The notes: a model not told the origin generated them from the letters alone. A stretch of 64,000 bases of DNA from Maribellus maritimus (GCF_022267315.1 NZ_JAIKLE010000007.1:62001-126000), one strand, 5' to 3'. Counted from the first letter of the stretch, positions 1-8,700 are shown. Numbers and translations are program-made.

Positions 1-1
1 A

Positions 2-697
2 TACCAGCGCTACATGAGAGATTATCTGGCATGTATATCAGCCGTTGATAAAAGTGTCGGTAAACTACTGGACTATTTAAAGGAAACCGGTCTGGATAAA
101 AATACAATAGTAGTTTACAGTTCCGACCAGGGTTTTTACCTGGGTGAACACGGATGGTTTGACAAACGCTGGATGTACAAAGAATCACTCAGAACGCCAT
201 TATTAATTCGCTGGCCAGGCGTTGTAGACCCCGGAACCATAAACAACGACCTTGTGTCCAACCTCGATTTTGGAGAGACCTTTATAGATATTGCCGGAGC
301 TGATGCCCCTCAGGAAATGCAGGGACGAAGCATACTGCCCATTTTAAAGGGAAAAACACCTGCTGATTGGAGAAAAGCACACTATTATCATTATTACGAA
401 CATCCGTCAGAACACAATGTAATGCGTCATTACGGAATTACCACCGACAAGTATAAACTTATTCACTTCTATTATGATATTGATGACTGGGAACTGTACG
501 ATTTGGAAAAGGACCCGATGGAAATGAAAAATGTTTATGATGACGCCGCTTACAATAACATAAAGAAAGAACTTCACGATCAGTTGGAAAAATTGAGAGA
601 AAAATATAATGACAGTGATACTTCAAACCAGCATTTTATAGAAGAATATAAGGAGAAAGTAAAAGCGAATCCAGGAATTGAATACTGGAAACGATAG
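2..697 (+). CDS. Sulfatase, C-terminal part (5' truncated by window edge)
   Basis: This is the C-terminal ~231 residues of a type I arylsulfatase-family enzyme, which hydrolyses sulfate esters, here probably on polysaccharides. The frame is open to the left edge (residues YQRY precede the first visible Met at 14), so the catalytic Cys/Ser region is outside the window. Visible family hallmarks are the segment [20 protein letters not shown], the [20 protein letters not shown] region that supplies active-site and metal-binding residues, a TPLLIRWPG segment, and the C-terminal signature [22 protein letters not shown]29 fucosidase lies about 4 kb downstream, so degradation of sulfated fucose-containing glycans is a reasonable inference. 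Export signal not visible. Family assignment is firm; substrate is unknown. Confidence 0.93.
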   Translation, partial: YQRYMRDYLACISAVDKSVGKLLDYLKETGLDKNTIVVYSSDQGFYLGEHGWFDKRWMYKESLRTPLLIRWPGVVDPGTINNDLVSNLDFGETFIDIAGADAPQEMQGRSILPILKGKTPADWRKAHYYHYYEHPSEHNVMRHYGITTDKYKLIHFYYDIDDWELYDLEKDPMEMKNVYDDAAYNNIKKELHDQLEKLREKYNDSDTSNQHFIEEYKEKVKANPGIEYWKR

Positions 698-756
698 CTT
701 CAAAAAACAAATTTGAACCAAAGCCCTTCATAGGCTAGAAAGAAAATTAATTTGAT

Positions 757-764
757 TAGTTTTG
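757..764 (+). promoter_or_regulatory. Putative -7 element for the ankyrin lipoprotein gene
   Basis: TAGTTTTG matches the Bacteroidota -7 consensus TAnnTTTG, 34 bases before the ATG at 799. I do not see a convincing TTG -33 box, so this is tentative. Confidence 0.35.
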
Positions 765-798
765 GCTAAAATATTAAAACATCAACTCTAATCTGAAA

Positions 799-1428
799 AT
801 GACTAAAAACAAAAATTCTGCAAATATTTTATCAATAAATACTTTTTTGATTCTGATAACTGTCTTTCTATTTGCTTGTTCCGGAGAGAAAAAAGAAAAA
901 AACAGCCAACCCTCGCCTTCAGAAAAACAACAACAAATAACGCAAAAGCAAACTGAATCAACACTTACAATATTGCCTTCTGCAAGCAACGGTGACCTGG
1001 AAAAAGTAAAAGAATTTCTTGAAAAAGGTGCTGATGTTAATGAAAAGGACGGAGATGGCCGCACAGCGCTCATGTACGCATCTTTCAATGGCTACAAGCA
1101 GATTGTTGAAGAGCTTTTAAAATACAATGCAGATGTTAACTTAACAGATATAAACGGGCGTTCAGCATTGATGTTTGCTGCTTCAGGGCCTTTCCCTGAA
1201 ACGGTAAAGATTCTCCTCGAGAAAGATGCAGAACCTAATATTCAGGACAAAGTGGAACATTTCACGGCTTTTATGTTTTCAGCAGCCGAAGGACAACTTG
1301 AAAACATTAAAATTCTTTTAGAGTATGGTGCAAACCCAAACCTAAAGGATGTTGACGGAGAAGATGCGCTGATGTTCGCTCAAAATAATGGCCACACCAA
1401 GGTAGTTGACTATTTAAAAAGTCTTTAA
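799..1428 (+). CDS. Ankyrin-repeat lipoprotein
   Basis: A 209-residue predicted lipoprotein. The N-terminus has a hydrophobic segment (about residues 10-26) ending in a lipobox-like LFAC with Cys27, so it is likely lipid-anchored in the envelope. Residues 30-55 are a low-complexity Lys/Glu/Gln linker. From about residue 58 to the end there are four to five ankyrin repeats, recognisable from repeated ALMYAS/ALMFAA/FMFSAA helices and GADVN, NADVN, GANPN turns. Ankyrin repeats are protein-binding modules; partner unknown. It stands alone after the sulfatase, with a TAnnTTTG-like box about 35 bases upstream and a long hairpin downstream at 1449-1491. Family is clear; role is not. Confidence 0.85.
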   Translation: MTKNKNSANILSINTFLILITVFLFACSGEKKEKNSQPSPSEKQQQITQKQTESTLTILPSASNGDLEKVKEFLEKGADVNEKDGDGRTALMYASFNGYKQIVEELLKYNADVNLTDINGRSALMFAASGPFPETVKILLEKDAEPNIQDKVEHFTAFMFSAAEGQLENIKILLEYGANPNLKDVDGEDALMFAQNNGHTKVVDYLKSL

Positions 1429-1448
1429 AAGATTATTTCCATATTACA

Positions 1449-1491
1449 GAATGAAGAGATTTTTTTGTAATACAAGGATTTCTCTTCATTC
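1449..1491 (+). terminator. Long hairpin downstream of the ankyrin gene
   Basis: Perfect 11-bp inverted repeat GAATGAAGAGA (1449-1459) / TCTCTTCATTC (1481-1491). The 21-base loop contains a second small palindrome, TTGTAATACAA. It lies 20 bases after the stop codon. There is no T-run after it, so it may be a 3'-end stabilising or weak termination structure rather than a classical intrinsic terminator. Confidence 0.5.
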
Positions 1492-1706
1492 CTCATCATG
1501 CCTTATTGACAGAAATACCTGACTAATTACCTCTTTACCATAGAATTTCAACCAATTAAAACAAAATATTCTAACAGATAATTTTAATCTTATCCCGGAA
1601 AAATTATTTGGAATAATTCTATTTTAAATTTGTCATCCAACGAAACGAAATTTGATATAAATTGGCTTTGGAAGTGTAAACTAATTTAAATAAAACTAAA
1701 CATGAT

Positions 1707-2966
1707 ATGGATTCAAGGCAACAATTTTTAAAAGCTGTAAATCATCAGCAACCCGACAGAATCGTAATTGATCTGGGATCGTCAGGGGTAACCGGTATTC
1801 ATGTGCAAACCATTTCTCGTTTACGAAGGCATTTTGGTCTTCAGCGAAAACCTATCCGGGTAATTGAACCGTTTCAAATGCTCGGTGAAGTTGGTTGGGA
1901 ACTTATCGATTCCATCGGCATTGATGTAGTTGGAGCCTGGGGTAAAAACAGCATGTTTGGCTTTTATAACCATGCACCTTACAAAGAATGGAAAACGCCG
2001 TGGGGACAGCGCGTTATGGTTCCGGTGAATTTTAATGTAACAACCGATGAAAATGAAAATACACTCATGCATCCGGAAGGCGATATCTCTGTTCCTGCCT
2101 CAGCAAAGATGCCAAAATCGGGATTCTTTTTTGATGCTATTATCCGCCAACAACCAATTGTTGAAGAGGAGTTAAATGTAGAAAATAATCTGGAAGAATT
2201 TGGATTAATAACAGATGACGAACTGGAACACTGGCGCGTTGAAGTGGACAAAGCTTATTTCTCAGGCAAAGCAGTAATTGCCAACTTTGGGGGAACTGCT
2301 CTTGGTGATATTGCCCTGATACCCGGAATTCAACTTAAAAACCCAAAAGGAATTCGTGACGTTGCAGAATGGTATATGAGCACCATTACACGGCCCGATT
2401 ATATAAAAAATATTTTTGAAAAACAGGTTGAAATCGCAATTGAAAACCTCCGCCGTATTTTTGCGGTTGTGGGCAACAAAGTAAATGCAGTTTTTATTTG
2501 CGGAACCGATTTTGGAACCCAAACTTCTACCTTCTGTTCACCGCAACAATTTGATGAAATGTGGCTCCCCTATTACAAAAAAATGAACGACTGGATTCAT
2601 GAAAATACTGACTGGAAAACATTTAAACATTCATGTGGTGCTGTTGAAACCTTTATGAATAGTTTTATCCGGGCAGGTTTTGATATCATTAACCCGGTTC
2701 AGATAAATGCAGCCGGAATGGATCCTAAAAAACTGAAGGAAAAATATGGTAACAATATTATTTTTTGGGGAGGCGGCCTTGACACACAAAAAATACTACC
2801 CTTTGGAAAACCAGAAGAAGTGCGTAAACACGTACTTCAAAATTGCGAAATTTTAAACAAAAACGGAGGTTTTATTTTTAATACGGTACACAACACCCAG
2901 GCAAATGTCCCGGCAGAAAATATTGTCGCCATGCTGGATGCAATCCGCGAGTTTAACGCAAAATAG
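1707..2966 (+). CDS. UroD-superfamily protein (corrinoid methyltransferase-like)
   Basis: A 419-residue protein of the uroporphyrinogen decarboxylase superfamily. The N-terminus MDSRQQFLKAVNHQQPDRI is the standard start of UroD-like MtaA/MtbA-type proteins. The C-terminal half carries KHSCGAVETFM (His308-Ser-Cys310) and a GGGLDTQKILPFG strand, matching the His-x-Cys zinc ligands of methylcobamide:thiol methyltransferases rather than true heme-pathway UroD. It is longer than HemE (~350 aa). In this family such proteins move methyl groups between corrinoid proteins and thiols; the actual substrate here is unknown, and no corrinoid protein gene is visible nearby. A TAAATTTG box at 1625-1632 may be its -7 promoter element. 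Neighbours suggest a role in glycan or sugar-derivative metabolism, by inference only. Confidence 0.85.
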   Translation: MDSRQQFLKAVNHQQPDRIVIDLGSSGVTGIHVQTISRLRRHFGLQRKPIRVIEPFQMLGEVGWELIDSIGIDVVGAWGKNSMFGFYNHAPYKEWKTPWGQRVMVPVNFNVTTDENENTLMHPEGDISVPASAKMPKSGFFFDAIIRQQPIVEEELNVENNLEEFGLITDDELEHWRVEVDKAYFSGKAVIANFGGTALGDIALIPGIQLKNPKGIRDVAEWYMSTITRPDYIKNIFEKQVEIAIENLRRIFAVVGNKVNAVFICGTDFGTQTSTFCSPQQFDEMWLPYYKKMNDWIHENTDWKTFKHSCGAVETFMNSFIRAGFDIINPVQINAAGMDPKKLKEKYGNNIIFWGGGLDTQKILPFGKPEEVRKHVLQNCEILNKNGGFIFNTVHNTQANVPAENIVAMLDAIREFNAK

Positions 2967-2984
2967 TTTTGTTACAGCAAAAAA

Positions 2985-3128
2985 AGAGACTGTCTCAAAA
3001 GTCTGTTTTGATGCCATCCAGAACTAACTTGATCCAAAATCCTCATGGCATTAGATATCTGATTATTTGGATTCTGAAATAAGTTCGGAAAGACGGCCTT
3101 TGGAAACTTTTTTGAGACAGCCCTCTCT
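2985..3128. mobile_element. MITE-like element with terminal inverted repeats
   Basis: A 144-bp non-coding segment between two convergent genes is bounded by imperfect terminal inverted repeats. The left end is AGAGACTGTCTCAAAAGT and the right end reads, on the minus strand, AGAGGGCTGTCTCAAAAAAG. The shared CTGTCTCAAAA core resembles insertion-sequence ends. No transposase frame is inside. A clear target-site duplication is not visible. It could also serve as a bidirectional terminator, since it lies between the ends of the UroD-like gene and the T9SS gene. Confidence 0.55.
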
Positions 3129-3150
3129 TAGACGAAAACCATATAAAGAA

Positions 3151-4536
3151 TTACTTTTTAATTAGCATACTTTTCGATTCAACAAAATAATCGGACCTTA
3201 ACCGGTAAAAATAAATTCCATTTTCTAATCCTTCTGCATTAAAATTAAATTTATGCTCTCCTTTTGCCATTTCTTTGTTCAACAATACTTTTAGCAACTT
3301 TCCTTCAACACTTAGTAAAGAAATACTTACCTGACTGTTTTGAGGCAGTTGGAATGGAATTATCGTATTTAACGAAACCGGATTGGGATAATTTTGTCCG
3401 AGAGAAAAAACGTTTTCGGAGTTATCAACAACAAACGCATTGGTCGCGGTTATGGTAACACTCATTATTGCGCTGTAATCCGACGTGGTTTCAGAAGTAT
3501 AGGCACTTATTCGGTAGGTATATTCAACATTCACCACAACAGAAGTATCAGTGTAAGTAGCAACATTAGCCCCGGTGCTGTCGATTAGCATAAAATCACC
3601 TCCATCATCAGAACGCTCAATATAAAAACCGGTTTCGTTGTCCGAATTATCGGTCCACATCAAATCAACATCTTCAGTCCCTGCCGTTGCTGACAAATCG
3701 GAAGGAGCATCAGGCGTTTCAACAACGTTTCCACCTCCTGTTCCTTCGGTCCAGCTTGCACTGGAAATAGCAATTGTTCCACTGGTTTCGTTATTATTTA
3801 CAGGGGTAACAAAAACAATCTCACCGGTTTTTGATATAAATTTAATCACAGTTGAACTTGTTTCAATTCCATTACTTGAAAAAGTTGTAACTTCTACTAT
3901 CCGGAGTGCATTAACTTGTTTTCCGCCCGGGAGCGTCATCACACCATAACCATCTACCTTTTGTGCAACACTAACATCCTGCTCTATTGTGTTCGTTACA
4001 TCACCACCACCGGGAATAGCAAAAGAAGTTTTTAAAGATTGTGTTCCCGAATATGTTTTTTCATCCTGATAGGTAACAGGAAACTGGTATTCTACCCACG
4101 CAGGCTCATACTTAATTACCGTCTCAACATCTCCGCTGGAGATATTTGCCACAGAAGCCGCGCCATAGGAAATCAAATCGCCTGTAATTGAGATATAAGA
4201 CCAGGTACTCACAAACACAGTATCAAAATTACCTTCGTGGAAGGAAACATATTCAGCATCCGGAAATTCGGAATCATAAGGAGAATTAGCCTTTTGTTGA
4301 TTTTCACTTTCGTACTCAATAGACACAGTCAGTCCCGTAAAGTCCCATGTGTTTTGTCCCTCAGAACCAATATTGATTTGTGTCGAACTTGTATCCAAAT
4401 AGGTCGTCATTTCTGTTCCTGTTTCCAACATACTTTCAAAATCAGCAGCAGTTAGTGAAATCTGAGATTGTGATTGTAAAAAAAAAGTAATACCTACAAA
4501 TAATAAAACAAATTTGATTGGAGTAAAATTTCTCAT
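3151..4536 (-). CDS. T9SS-secreted protein with fibronectin type III domain
   Basis: A 461-residue secreted protein. The N-terminus (MRNFTPIKFVLLFVGITFFL, then QSQSQ) is a signal peptide. Residues about 25-265 form an unrecognised domain rich in Ser/Thr and beta-strand-like sequence. A fibronectin type III domain follows at about 275-362 (APSDLSATAGTEDVDLMW...). The final ~80 residues are a type IX secretion sorting domain: LGQNYPNPVSLNTIIPFQLP, GKLLKVLLNKEMAKGEH and a GIYFYRL strand before the terminal SKSMLIKK. The protein is therefore expected to cross the outer membrane by T9SS and be released or attached to the surface. Function of the N-terminal domain is unknown; neighbouring glycosidase genes suggest but do not prove a glycan-related role. 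Confidence 0.88.
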   Translation of the reverse strand: MRNFTPIKFVLLFVGITFFLQSQSQISLTAADFESMLETGTEMTTYLDTSSTQINIGSEGQNTWDFTGLTVSIEYESENQQKANSPYDSEFPDAEYVSFHEGNFDTVFVSTWSYISITGDLISYGAASVANISSGDVETVIKYEPAWVEYQFPVTYQDEKTYSGTQSLKTSFAIPGGGDVTNTIEQDVSVAQKVDGYGVMTLPGGKQVNALRIVEVTTFSSNGIETSSTVIKFISKTGEIVFVTPVNNNETSGTIAISSASWTEGTGGGNVVETPDAPSDLSATAGTEDVDLMWTDNSDNETGFYIERSDDGGDFMLIDSTGANVATYTDTSVVVNVEYTYRISAYTSETTSDYSAIMSVTITATNAFVVDNSENVFSLGQNYPNPVSLNTIIPFQLPQNSQVSISLLSVEGKLLKVLLNKEMAKGEHKFNFNAEGLENGIYFYRLRSDYFVESKSMLIKK

Positions 4537-4793
4537 AATTATTATATTTTAAATTAGACAGCTTTTACACTTAAAAACTTCCTCTAGAAGGGGTTAAACC
4601 AGAAGGGCTCTCTTATATTTACTAACAATAAGCAACAAAAGATGTTTAGGTGTTTCTTAAAAGATGTATATGACGGCCAAATTGAAGATTACAGACACCT
4701 TTTTTTCCTCAAACAATCAAAAATTTTATAATATTGTAGGAACATTTTCTGAAACAGAAATAACAGTATAGTTTATATACCTAAACCAATAAA

Positions 4794-6170
4794 ATGAGAA
4801 AAATAGTTTTAATTGCAATTACCATTACAATTAGTTTAATATCATCAGCCCAAAAATACGAAAACAACTGGCAATCAATTGATAGCCGACCTGTTCCGCA
4901 GTGGTTTGAAGATGTAAAGTTTGGCATTTTTATTCACTGGGGAGTTTATTCAGTGCCTGCCTGGGCTCCAGCTGATGCGGACATAGGTGTTTACGCCAAA
5001 TATGCTGAATGGTACTGGTGGCGTAGTAATGAAGATAGCAAAGCGGGTAAACTCTTCCGCGACTACCACAATAAAACTTTCGGTGAAGATTTTAAATACC
5101 AGGATTTTGCCGCCAATTTTAATGCGAAACATTTTAATCCGGAACAATGGGCAGATGTTTTTAAAAAATCGGGGGCAAAATATATCGTTCTGACTTCAAA
5201 GCATCACGAAGGTTTCACTCTGTGGCCCAGCGAACAAAGCTGGAACTGGAACAGTGTTGATGTTGGCCCGCACCGCGATTTGTGCGGAGAGTTAACAAAA
5301 GCAGTTAAAAATGCCGGTCTTCACATGGGTTTTTATTACTCGCTTTACGAATGGTACAACCCGCTTTACAAAAGTAATTTTGAAAAATATGTAGACGACC
5401 ACATGTTTCCACAAATGAAAGATTTGGTTAACCGTTACGAACCCGATGTATTTTGGACCGACGGAGAGTGGGACTACCCAAGCGAAAAATGGAAAAGCAC
5501 CGATTTTCTTGCCTGGTTATATAACGAGTCTCCGGTTAAAGAAACCGTTTGTGTAAACGATCGCTGGGGAAAAGAAACCCGGGGAGTTCACGGCGGATTT
5601 TATACAACGGAGTACGATTTGGTTCATGACCAGGAAGGAGTGGGCGAAACCACTCGTCCCTGGGAAGAGTGCCGTGGAATAGGAACTTCTTTTGGTTATA
5701 ACCAGGTGGAAGATCTGGATAATTACATGACTTCAGATGCATTGATTGATCTACTGGTTGAAAAAGTAGCAGGAGGAGGAAACCTTTTACTTGATATCGG
5801 GCCAACAGCTGACGGAAGAATACCGGTAATTCAGCAACAGAGACTACTGGATATCGGAAAATGGCTCGACATAAACGGAGAAGCCATTTACGGAACACAA
5901 AAATGGGATGGCGCCGAAAAAAATACCGGAGAAAATATTTACTTTACACAAAAAGAAAATGATTTGTATGTTATTTGTACAAAATTCCCAGAAAAAACCC
6001 TTACAATAGAAGGAATCAACAAAACAGGGAATGTAATAATGCTGGGAGTCGAAGGAAATATAAAAACAAAAAAATCAGGAAATAAACTTATTATCTCTTT
6101 ACCCGATATTACACCCTTAAATAATCCAAGCGAATATGCATGGGTTTTCAAAATCGAAAATATTTTATAA
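4794..6170 (+). CDS. Alpha-L-fucosidase, GH29
   Basis: A 458-residue exported glycoside hydrolase family 29 enzyme, hydrolysing terminal alpha-L-fucose. Residues 1-20 are a signal peptide ending in ISSAQ. The family opening PQWFEDVKFGIFIHWGVYSV is at about 35-54; substrate-pocket motif SKHHEGFTLWPS follows at about 135-147. The likely catalytic nucleophile is Asp223 in DVFWTDGEW. GGGNLLLDIGPTADGRIP later in the chain is also typical. Length fits a catalytic domain plus a small C-terminal beta-sandwich. The hexokinase gene begins 18 bases after the stop, so the two are probably co-transcribed. With the sulfatase upstream this suggests use of fucosylated, possibly sulfated, glycans; no SusC/SusD pair is present in the window. 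Confidence 0.95.
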   Translation: MRKIVLIAITITISLISSAQKYENNWQSIDSRPVPQWFEDVKFGIFIHWGVYSVPAWAPADADIGVYAKYAEWYWWRSNEDSKAGKLFRDYHNKTFGEDFKYQDFAANFNAKHFNPEQWADVFKKSGAKYIVLTSKHHEGFTLWPSEQSWNWNSVDVGPHRDLCGELTKAVKNAGLHMGFYYSLYEWYNPLYKSNFEKYVDDHMFPQMKDLVNRYEPDVFWTDGEWDYPSEKWKSTDFLAWLYNESPVKETVCVNDRWGKETRGVHGGFYTTEYDLVHDQEGVGETTRPWEECRGIGTSFGYNQVEDLDNYMTSDALIDLLVEKVAGGGNLLLDIGPTADGRIPVIQQQRLLDIGKWLDINGEAIYGTQKWDGAEKNTGENIYFTQKENDLYVICTKFPEKTLTIEGINKTGNVIMLGVEGNIKTKKSGNKLIISLPDITPLNNPSEYAWVFKIENIL

Positions 6171-6188
6171 TCAAATAAATTACAAACT

Positions 6189-7472
6189 ATGAGCAAAATA
6201 GAGCAATTCTTAAAAGCACACAAACTGTCGGCTTCATTTTTAGATATGAAGTCAATAACCGACAATTTTATTGCAGATATGAAAGGTGGCCTCGAAGGCG
6301 AAAAAAGTTCCCTGATGATGATTCCCACCTATATCGGGGCCGAAGGAAGTATCAAACCCAATGAACCGGTAGTTGCCATCGATGCGGGAGGAACAAATTT
6401 CAGGGCGGTAAAAATGTCATTCGACGATAAAATGAATTTGGTGACTGAAAACCTTCAGCAAAGAAAAATGCCTGCCGTTGATGAAGAATTATCAAACAAA
6501 GAATTTTTTGCTACATTGGCCGCATACCTCACACAATATAAAGAAGTATCAGATAAAATAGGTTTTTGCTTTTCCTATGCTGTAGAAATTTATCCAAATA
6601 AAGATGGAAAGCTACTGGAATGGAGTAAAGAGGTAAAAGCCCCCGAGGTTATCGGACAAATGGTTGGCGAAAACCTGCTTCAGGCTATGGGAACACCCAA
6701 CAAACAAATCGTCCTGATGAACGACACTGTATCGACACTGTTGGCGGGGCAGGCTGCAACTGCGGGGCAGGAATTTGATACTTATCTTGGATTTATTCTG
6801 GGTACCGGAACAAATGTTTGTTACATCGAAAAAAATGCAAACATTACCAAAACACCAAACCTAAATCAAAATGAAAGTCAGATTATCAATATTGAATCCG
6901 GTAATTTTGATAAAATGCTTCGTACCGATATTGACATCGCCTTTGACAATACAACCAAAAACCCGGGAAGATATTCTTTTGAAAAAATGATCTCGGGTGG
7001 TTATTTTGGAGGACTGTGTACAACAGCGCTTAAAACAGCAGCCAACGAAGATGTATTTAGCGCCGAAACAAAAGTAAAACTGAAAAATGTAGGCGAGTTT
7101 ACATCGGAAGAGGTAAATAAATATGTCTGCGGAATTGAACTCAAAACAAATCCGTTGACAGACGTTTTTGTAACTGAAGAAGATGCTGCAGCCGCTGCTG
7201 AAATCATCAATGCCATGATTCAGCGTTCAGCCAAACTTACTGCTGCCAGCCTAGCCGCTGTTATTCTGAAAACCGGAAAAGCCAAAACTCCGGAAAAACC
7301 AGTTTTAATGACCATAGAAGGAACAACCTTTTATAAAATGAATAACTTCAGGATTCTGTTTGAAGCATTTTTGCAGGGATTTCTTTCAGGCGAAAACAAA
7401 AGATATTACGAAATCGTGGAAGTTCCTAACTCCAGCCTTATTGGAGCCGGAATTGCCGCGCTTGTAAACTAG
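6189..7472 (+). CDS. Hexokinase
   Basis: A 427-residue hexokinase-family sugar kinase, transferring phosphate from ATP to C6 of glucose or related hexoses in the cytoplasm. The phosphate-1 motif is AIDAGGTNFRAV (about residues 63-74), followed by CFSYAVEI, the phosphate-2-type segment VLMNDTVSTLLAG and adenosine-region FILGTGTNVCYIE. The eukaryote-type hexokinase organisation is known in Bacteroides, so this is not unusual for the phylum. It follows the fucosidase with an 18-base gap and no terminator, and is closed by a hairpin at 7482-7512, so it is the last gene of that unit. Confidence 0.92.
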   Translation: MSKIEQFLKAHKLSASFLDMKSITDNFIADMKGGLEGEKSSLMMIPTYIGAEGSIKPNEPVVAIDAGGTNFRAVKMSFDDKMNLVTENLQQRKMPAVDEELSNKEFFATLAAYLTQYKEVSDKIGFCFSYAVEIYPNKDGKLLEWSKEVKAPEVIGQMVGENLLQAMGTPNKQIVLMNDTVSTLLAGQAATAGQEFDTYLGFILGTGTNVCYIEKNANITKTPNLNQNESQIINIESGNFDKMLRTDIDIAFDNTTKNPGRYSFEKMISGGYFGGLCTTALKTAANEDVFSAETKVKLKNVGEFTSEEVNKYVCGIELKTNPLTDVFVTEEDAAAAAEIINAMIQRSAKLTAASLAAVILKTGKAKTPEKPVLMTIEGTTFYKMNNFRILFEAFLQGFLSGENKRYYEIVEVPNSSLIGAGIAALVN

Positions 7473-7481
7473 TAATTATTG

Positions 7482-7522
7482 CAGAGACATCATCTTCAGG
7501 TTGGTGTCTCTGTTCTTTCTCC
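7482..7522 (+). terminator. Intrinsic terminator after hexokinase
   Basis: Stem CAGAGACA (7482-7489) / TGTCTCTG (7505-7512) followed by a pyrimidine-rich TTCTTTCT tract, 9 bases after the hexokinase stop. Confidence 0.7.
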
Positions 7523-7659
7523 TCCCCTTATTTATTTCATCTTTAACCTTAGCTTCCAAGGGATGTTCATAAGTAACAAAATCTATTGACAATAAAATCG
7601 ATAGGGTTTGTCATTTTTAAGAAAAAGCCCGAAAAAGGTCTAAATCACCAAAAATCAGG

Positions 7660-7793
7660 GTAATACCTATTATCTAATAAAATGAGCCTTAAGTTCACTA
7701 TACTCCTCAAGCCTTTTCATTGGTATATCGGCATTAACTATTTTAATCTCAAAATTTCGATTAAAACTCATTTTGAAACAGAATTGGTATTAC
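7660..7793. repeat. Imperfect inverted repeat, 27-bp arms
   Basis: Arms 7660-7686 and 7767-7793 are inverted copies of each other. The outer blocks GTAATACC / GGTATTAC and inner blocks AAAATGAG / CTCATTTT match perfectly; the 11 bases between them are partly matched (about 21 of 27 positions in total). The centre is 80 bp. It may be a small mobile-element remnant or a structured RNA. Confidence 0.45.
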
Positions 7794-8162
7794 TACGTAT
7801 TTGGCAAGCTTTGGCTGTAATATAATATATATTTAATTGTGTAACAGCATAAAGGCAATATTTATTTATTTGACTATAAGCATATTGCATCACAGAGAAA
7901 AAGGTAACCCCTAAAATCGCATATTTCTAAACATTCGATTTTTAAGAAAATTAATAATCTACTATAAATCAAAACATTATTCAAATTGAAATATATAATC
8001 AACAAATAAAATCTTTGGCGATTTTTGACTTTCTAATTTTTCTATTTTATATTTATAATATCAATAAAAAACCCTCTGTCTTCGTACCCCGAAAACAGGA
8101 CGCAAAAAAACAAAAAGTGAAAACCTTAACTCTCACAGGAAAAAACAAATTCGTTGGGGTAA

Positions 8163-8211
8163 GCCTCCCCGGGGCAGTTCCACAGTTACTTTGTTCCCGG
8201 CCCGGGGAGGC
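8163..8211. repeat. GC-rich perfect inverted repeat
   Basis: GCCTCCCCGGG (8163-8173) pairs perfectly with CCCGGGGAGGC (8201-8211) across a 27-base loop. Nine of the 11 stem positions are G or C, which stands out in this AT-rich stretch. It has no T-run and no adjacent recognised gene. Confidence 0.5.
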
Positions 8212-8341
8212 AATTCAGGCTTTGTAAAGCCCATTGCGAAATTAACAGGTTTTAGTAAAAAAACTACCATCCGGGACACACTTTTACAAACTGGCAATTG
8301 TAAAAAGTCGGGGTTTGCTGAAGTATTAACACTTAAATTCT

Positions 8342-8500
8342 AAAATTATAAAAGAATTGAGTTTTGAAAAGATGGAAAAAACTACAGGGAGACTATCTTG
8401 TTTCTATTCGATACCAATTTGGTTACTGACCAGAACTACAATGCCTTCAGCAATTTCTATATGGGGTGACGTGTTTGATATTTATTGCAGAATAACATAA
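8342..8500 (+). pseudogene. Possible degenerate GG-leader precursor peptide
   Basis: A 52-residue open frame without an ATG at its beginning ends at a TAA (8498-8500), 12 bases before the intact precursor gene. It encodes KIIKELSFEKMEKTTGR near its N-terminus. That segment resembles the double-glycine leaders of Bacteroidota peptide precursors (typically a Lys/Leu/Glu-rich stretch, then Met-Glu, then Gly-Gly), but the second Gly is Arg and the start codon is missing (only an internal ATG at 8372). The remainder contains Cys and Trp but no recognisable core. I infer a decayed second precursor; the resemblance is short and could be chance. Confidence 0.3.
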
Positions 8501-8512
8501 TAATTTAATAAA

Positions 8513-8695
8513 ATGAAAAAAATAAACTTATTCCAAATGGAATCAATAAAAGGAGGAGGACACAATAATTCATGTAGATTTCTGGGAGGTGTTTGGCTTA
8601 CAGGCTTATTATCTGTAGGACTCACAGGAGGCATGGGAATCGGCATTGCTACCGGTGCTTGGGCAGGAGCAGTTGTCTACGGATGTTTTGATTGA
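8513..8695 (+). CDS. Double-glycine-leader peptide precursor (bacteriocin-like)
   Basis: A 60-residue peptide with the architecture of an exported class II bacteriocin-like precursor. Residues 1-15, MKKINLFQMESIKGG, form a short leader ending in Gly-Gly, the site normally cut by the C39 peptidase of a dedicated ABC exporter. The predicted core (about residues 16-60) is hydrophobic and Gly-rich, with repeated GxxxG-like spacing (GLTGGMGIGIATGAWAGAVV) and exactly two cysteines, Cys21 and Cys58, near its two ends, which could form a disulfide. A C39-type ABC exporter gene, although broken, lies 2.4 kb downstream, with a thioredoxin-like gene between. A 14-bp hairpin begins 6 bases after the stop. 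The target and activity of the peptide are unknown; a signalling rather than antibacterial role is possible. Confidence 0.75.
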   Translation: MKKINLFQMESIKGGGHNNSCRFLGGVWLTGLLSVGLTGGMGIGIATGAWAGAVVYGCFD

Positions 8696-8700
8696 ATAAA

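Larger units (their letters stand above)
7523..8341. other. Gene-poor AT-rich stretch with inverted repeats
   Basis: About 800 bases with no convincing gene. It contains two structures listed separately (7660-7793 and 8163-8211). A frame at 8015-8227 has only a TTG start and no recognisable family. A short minus-strand frame at 7670-7771 (33 codons) sits between the arms of the 7660-7793 repeat and could be a gene remnant. The stretch marks the left border of the accessory peptide-export locus and looks like degraded DNA. Confidence 0.5.

Noticed and set aside
1821-2522. Minus-strand frames inside the UroD-like gene
   Set aside because: They are opposite-strand shadows of a well supported gene with no family similarity.
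8015-8227. 70-codon reading frame in the gap before the precursor
   Set aside because: It starts only at TTG, has no recognised domain, and overlaps a GC-rich inverted repeat; it looks like chance coding in degraded DNA.
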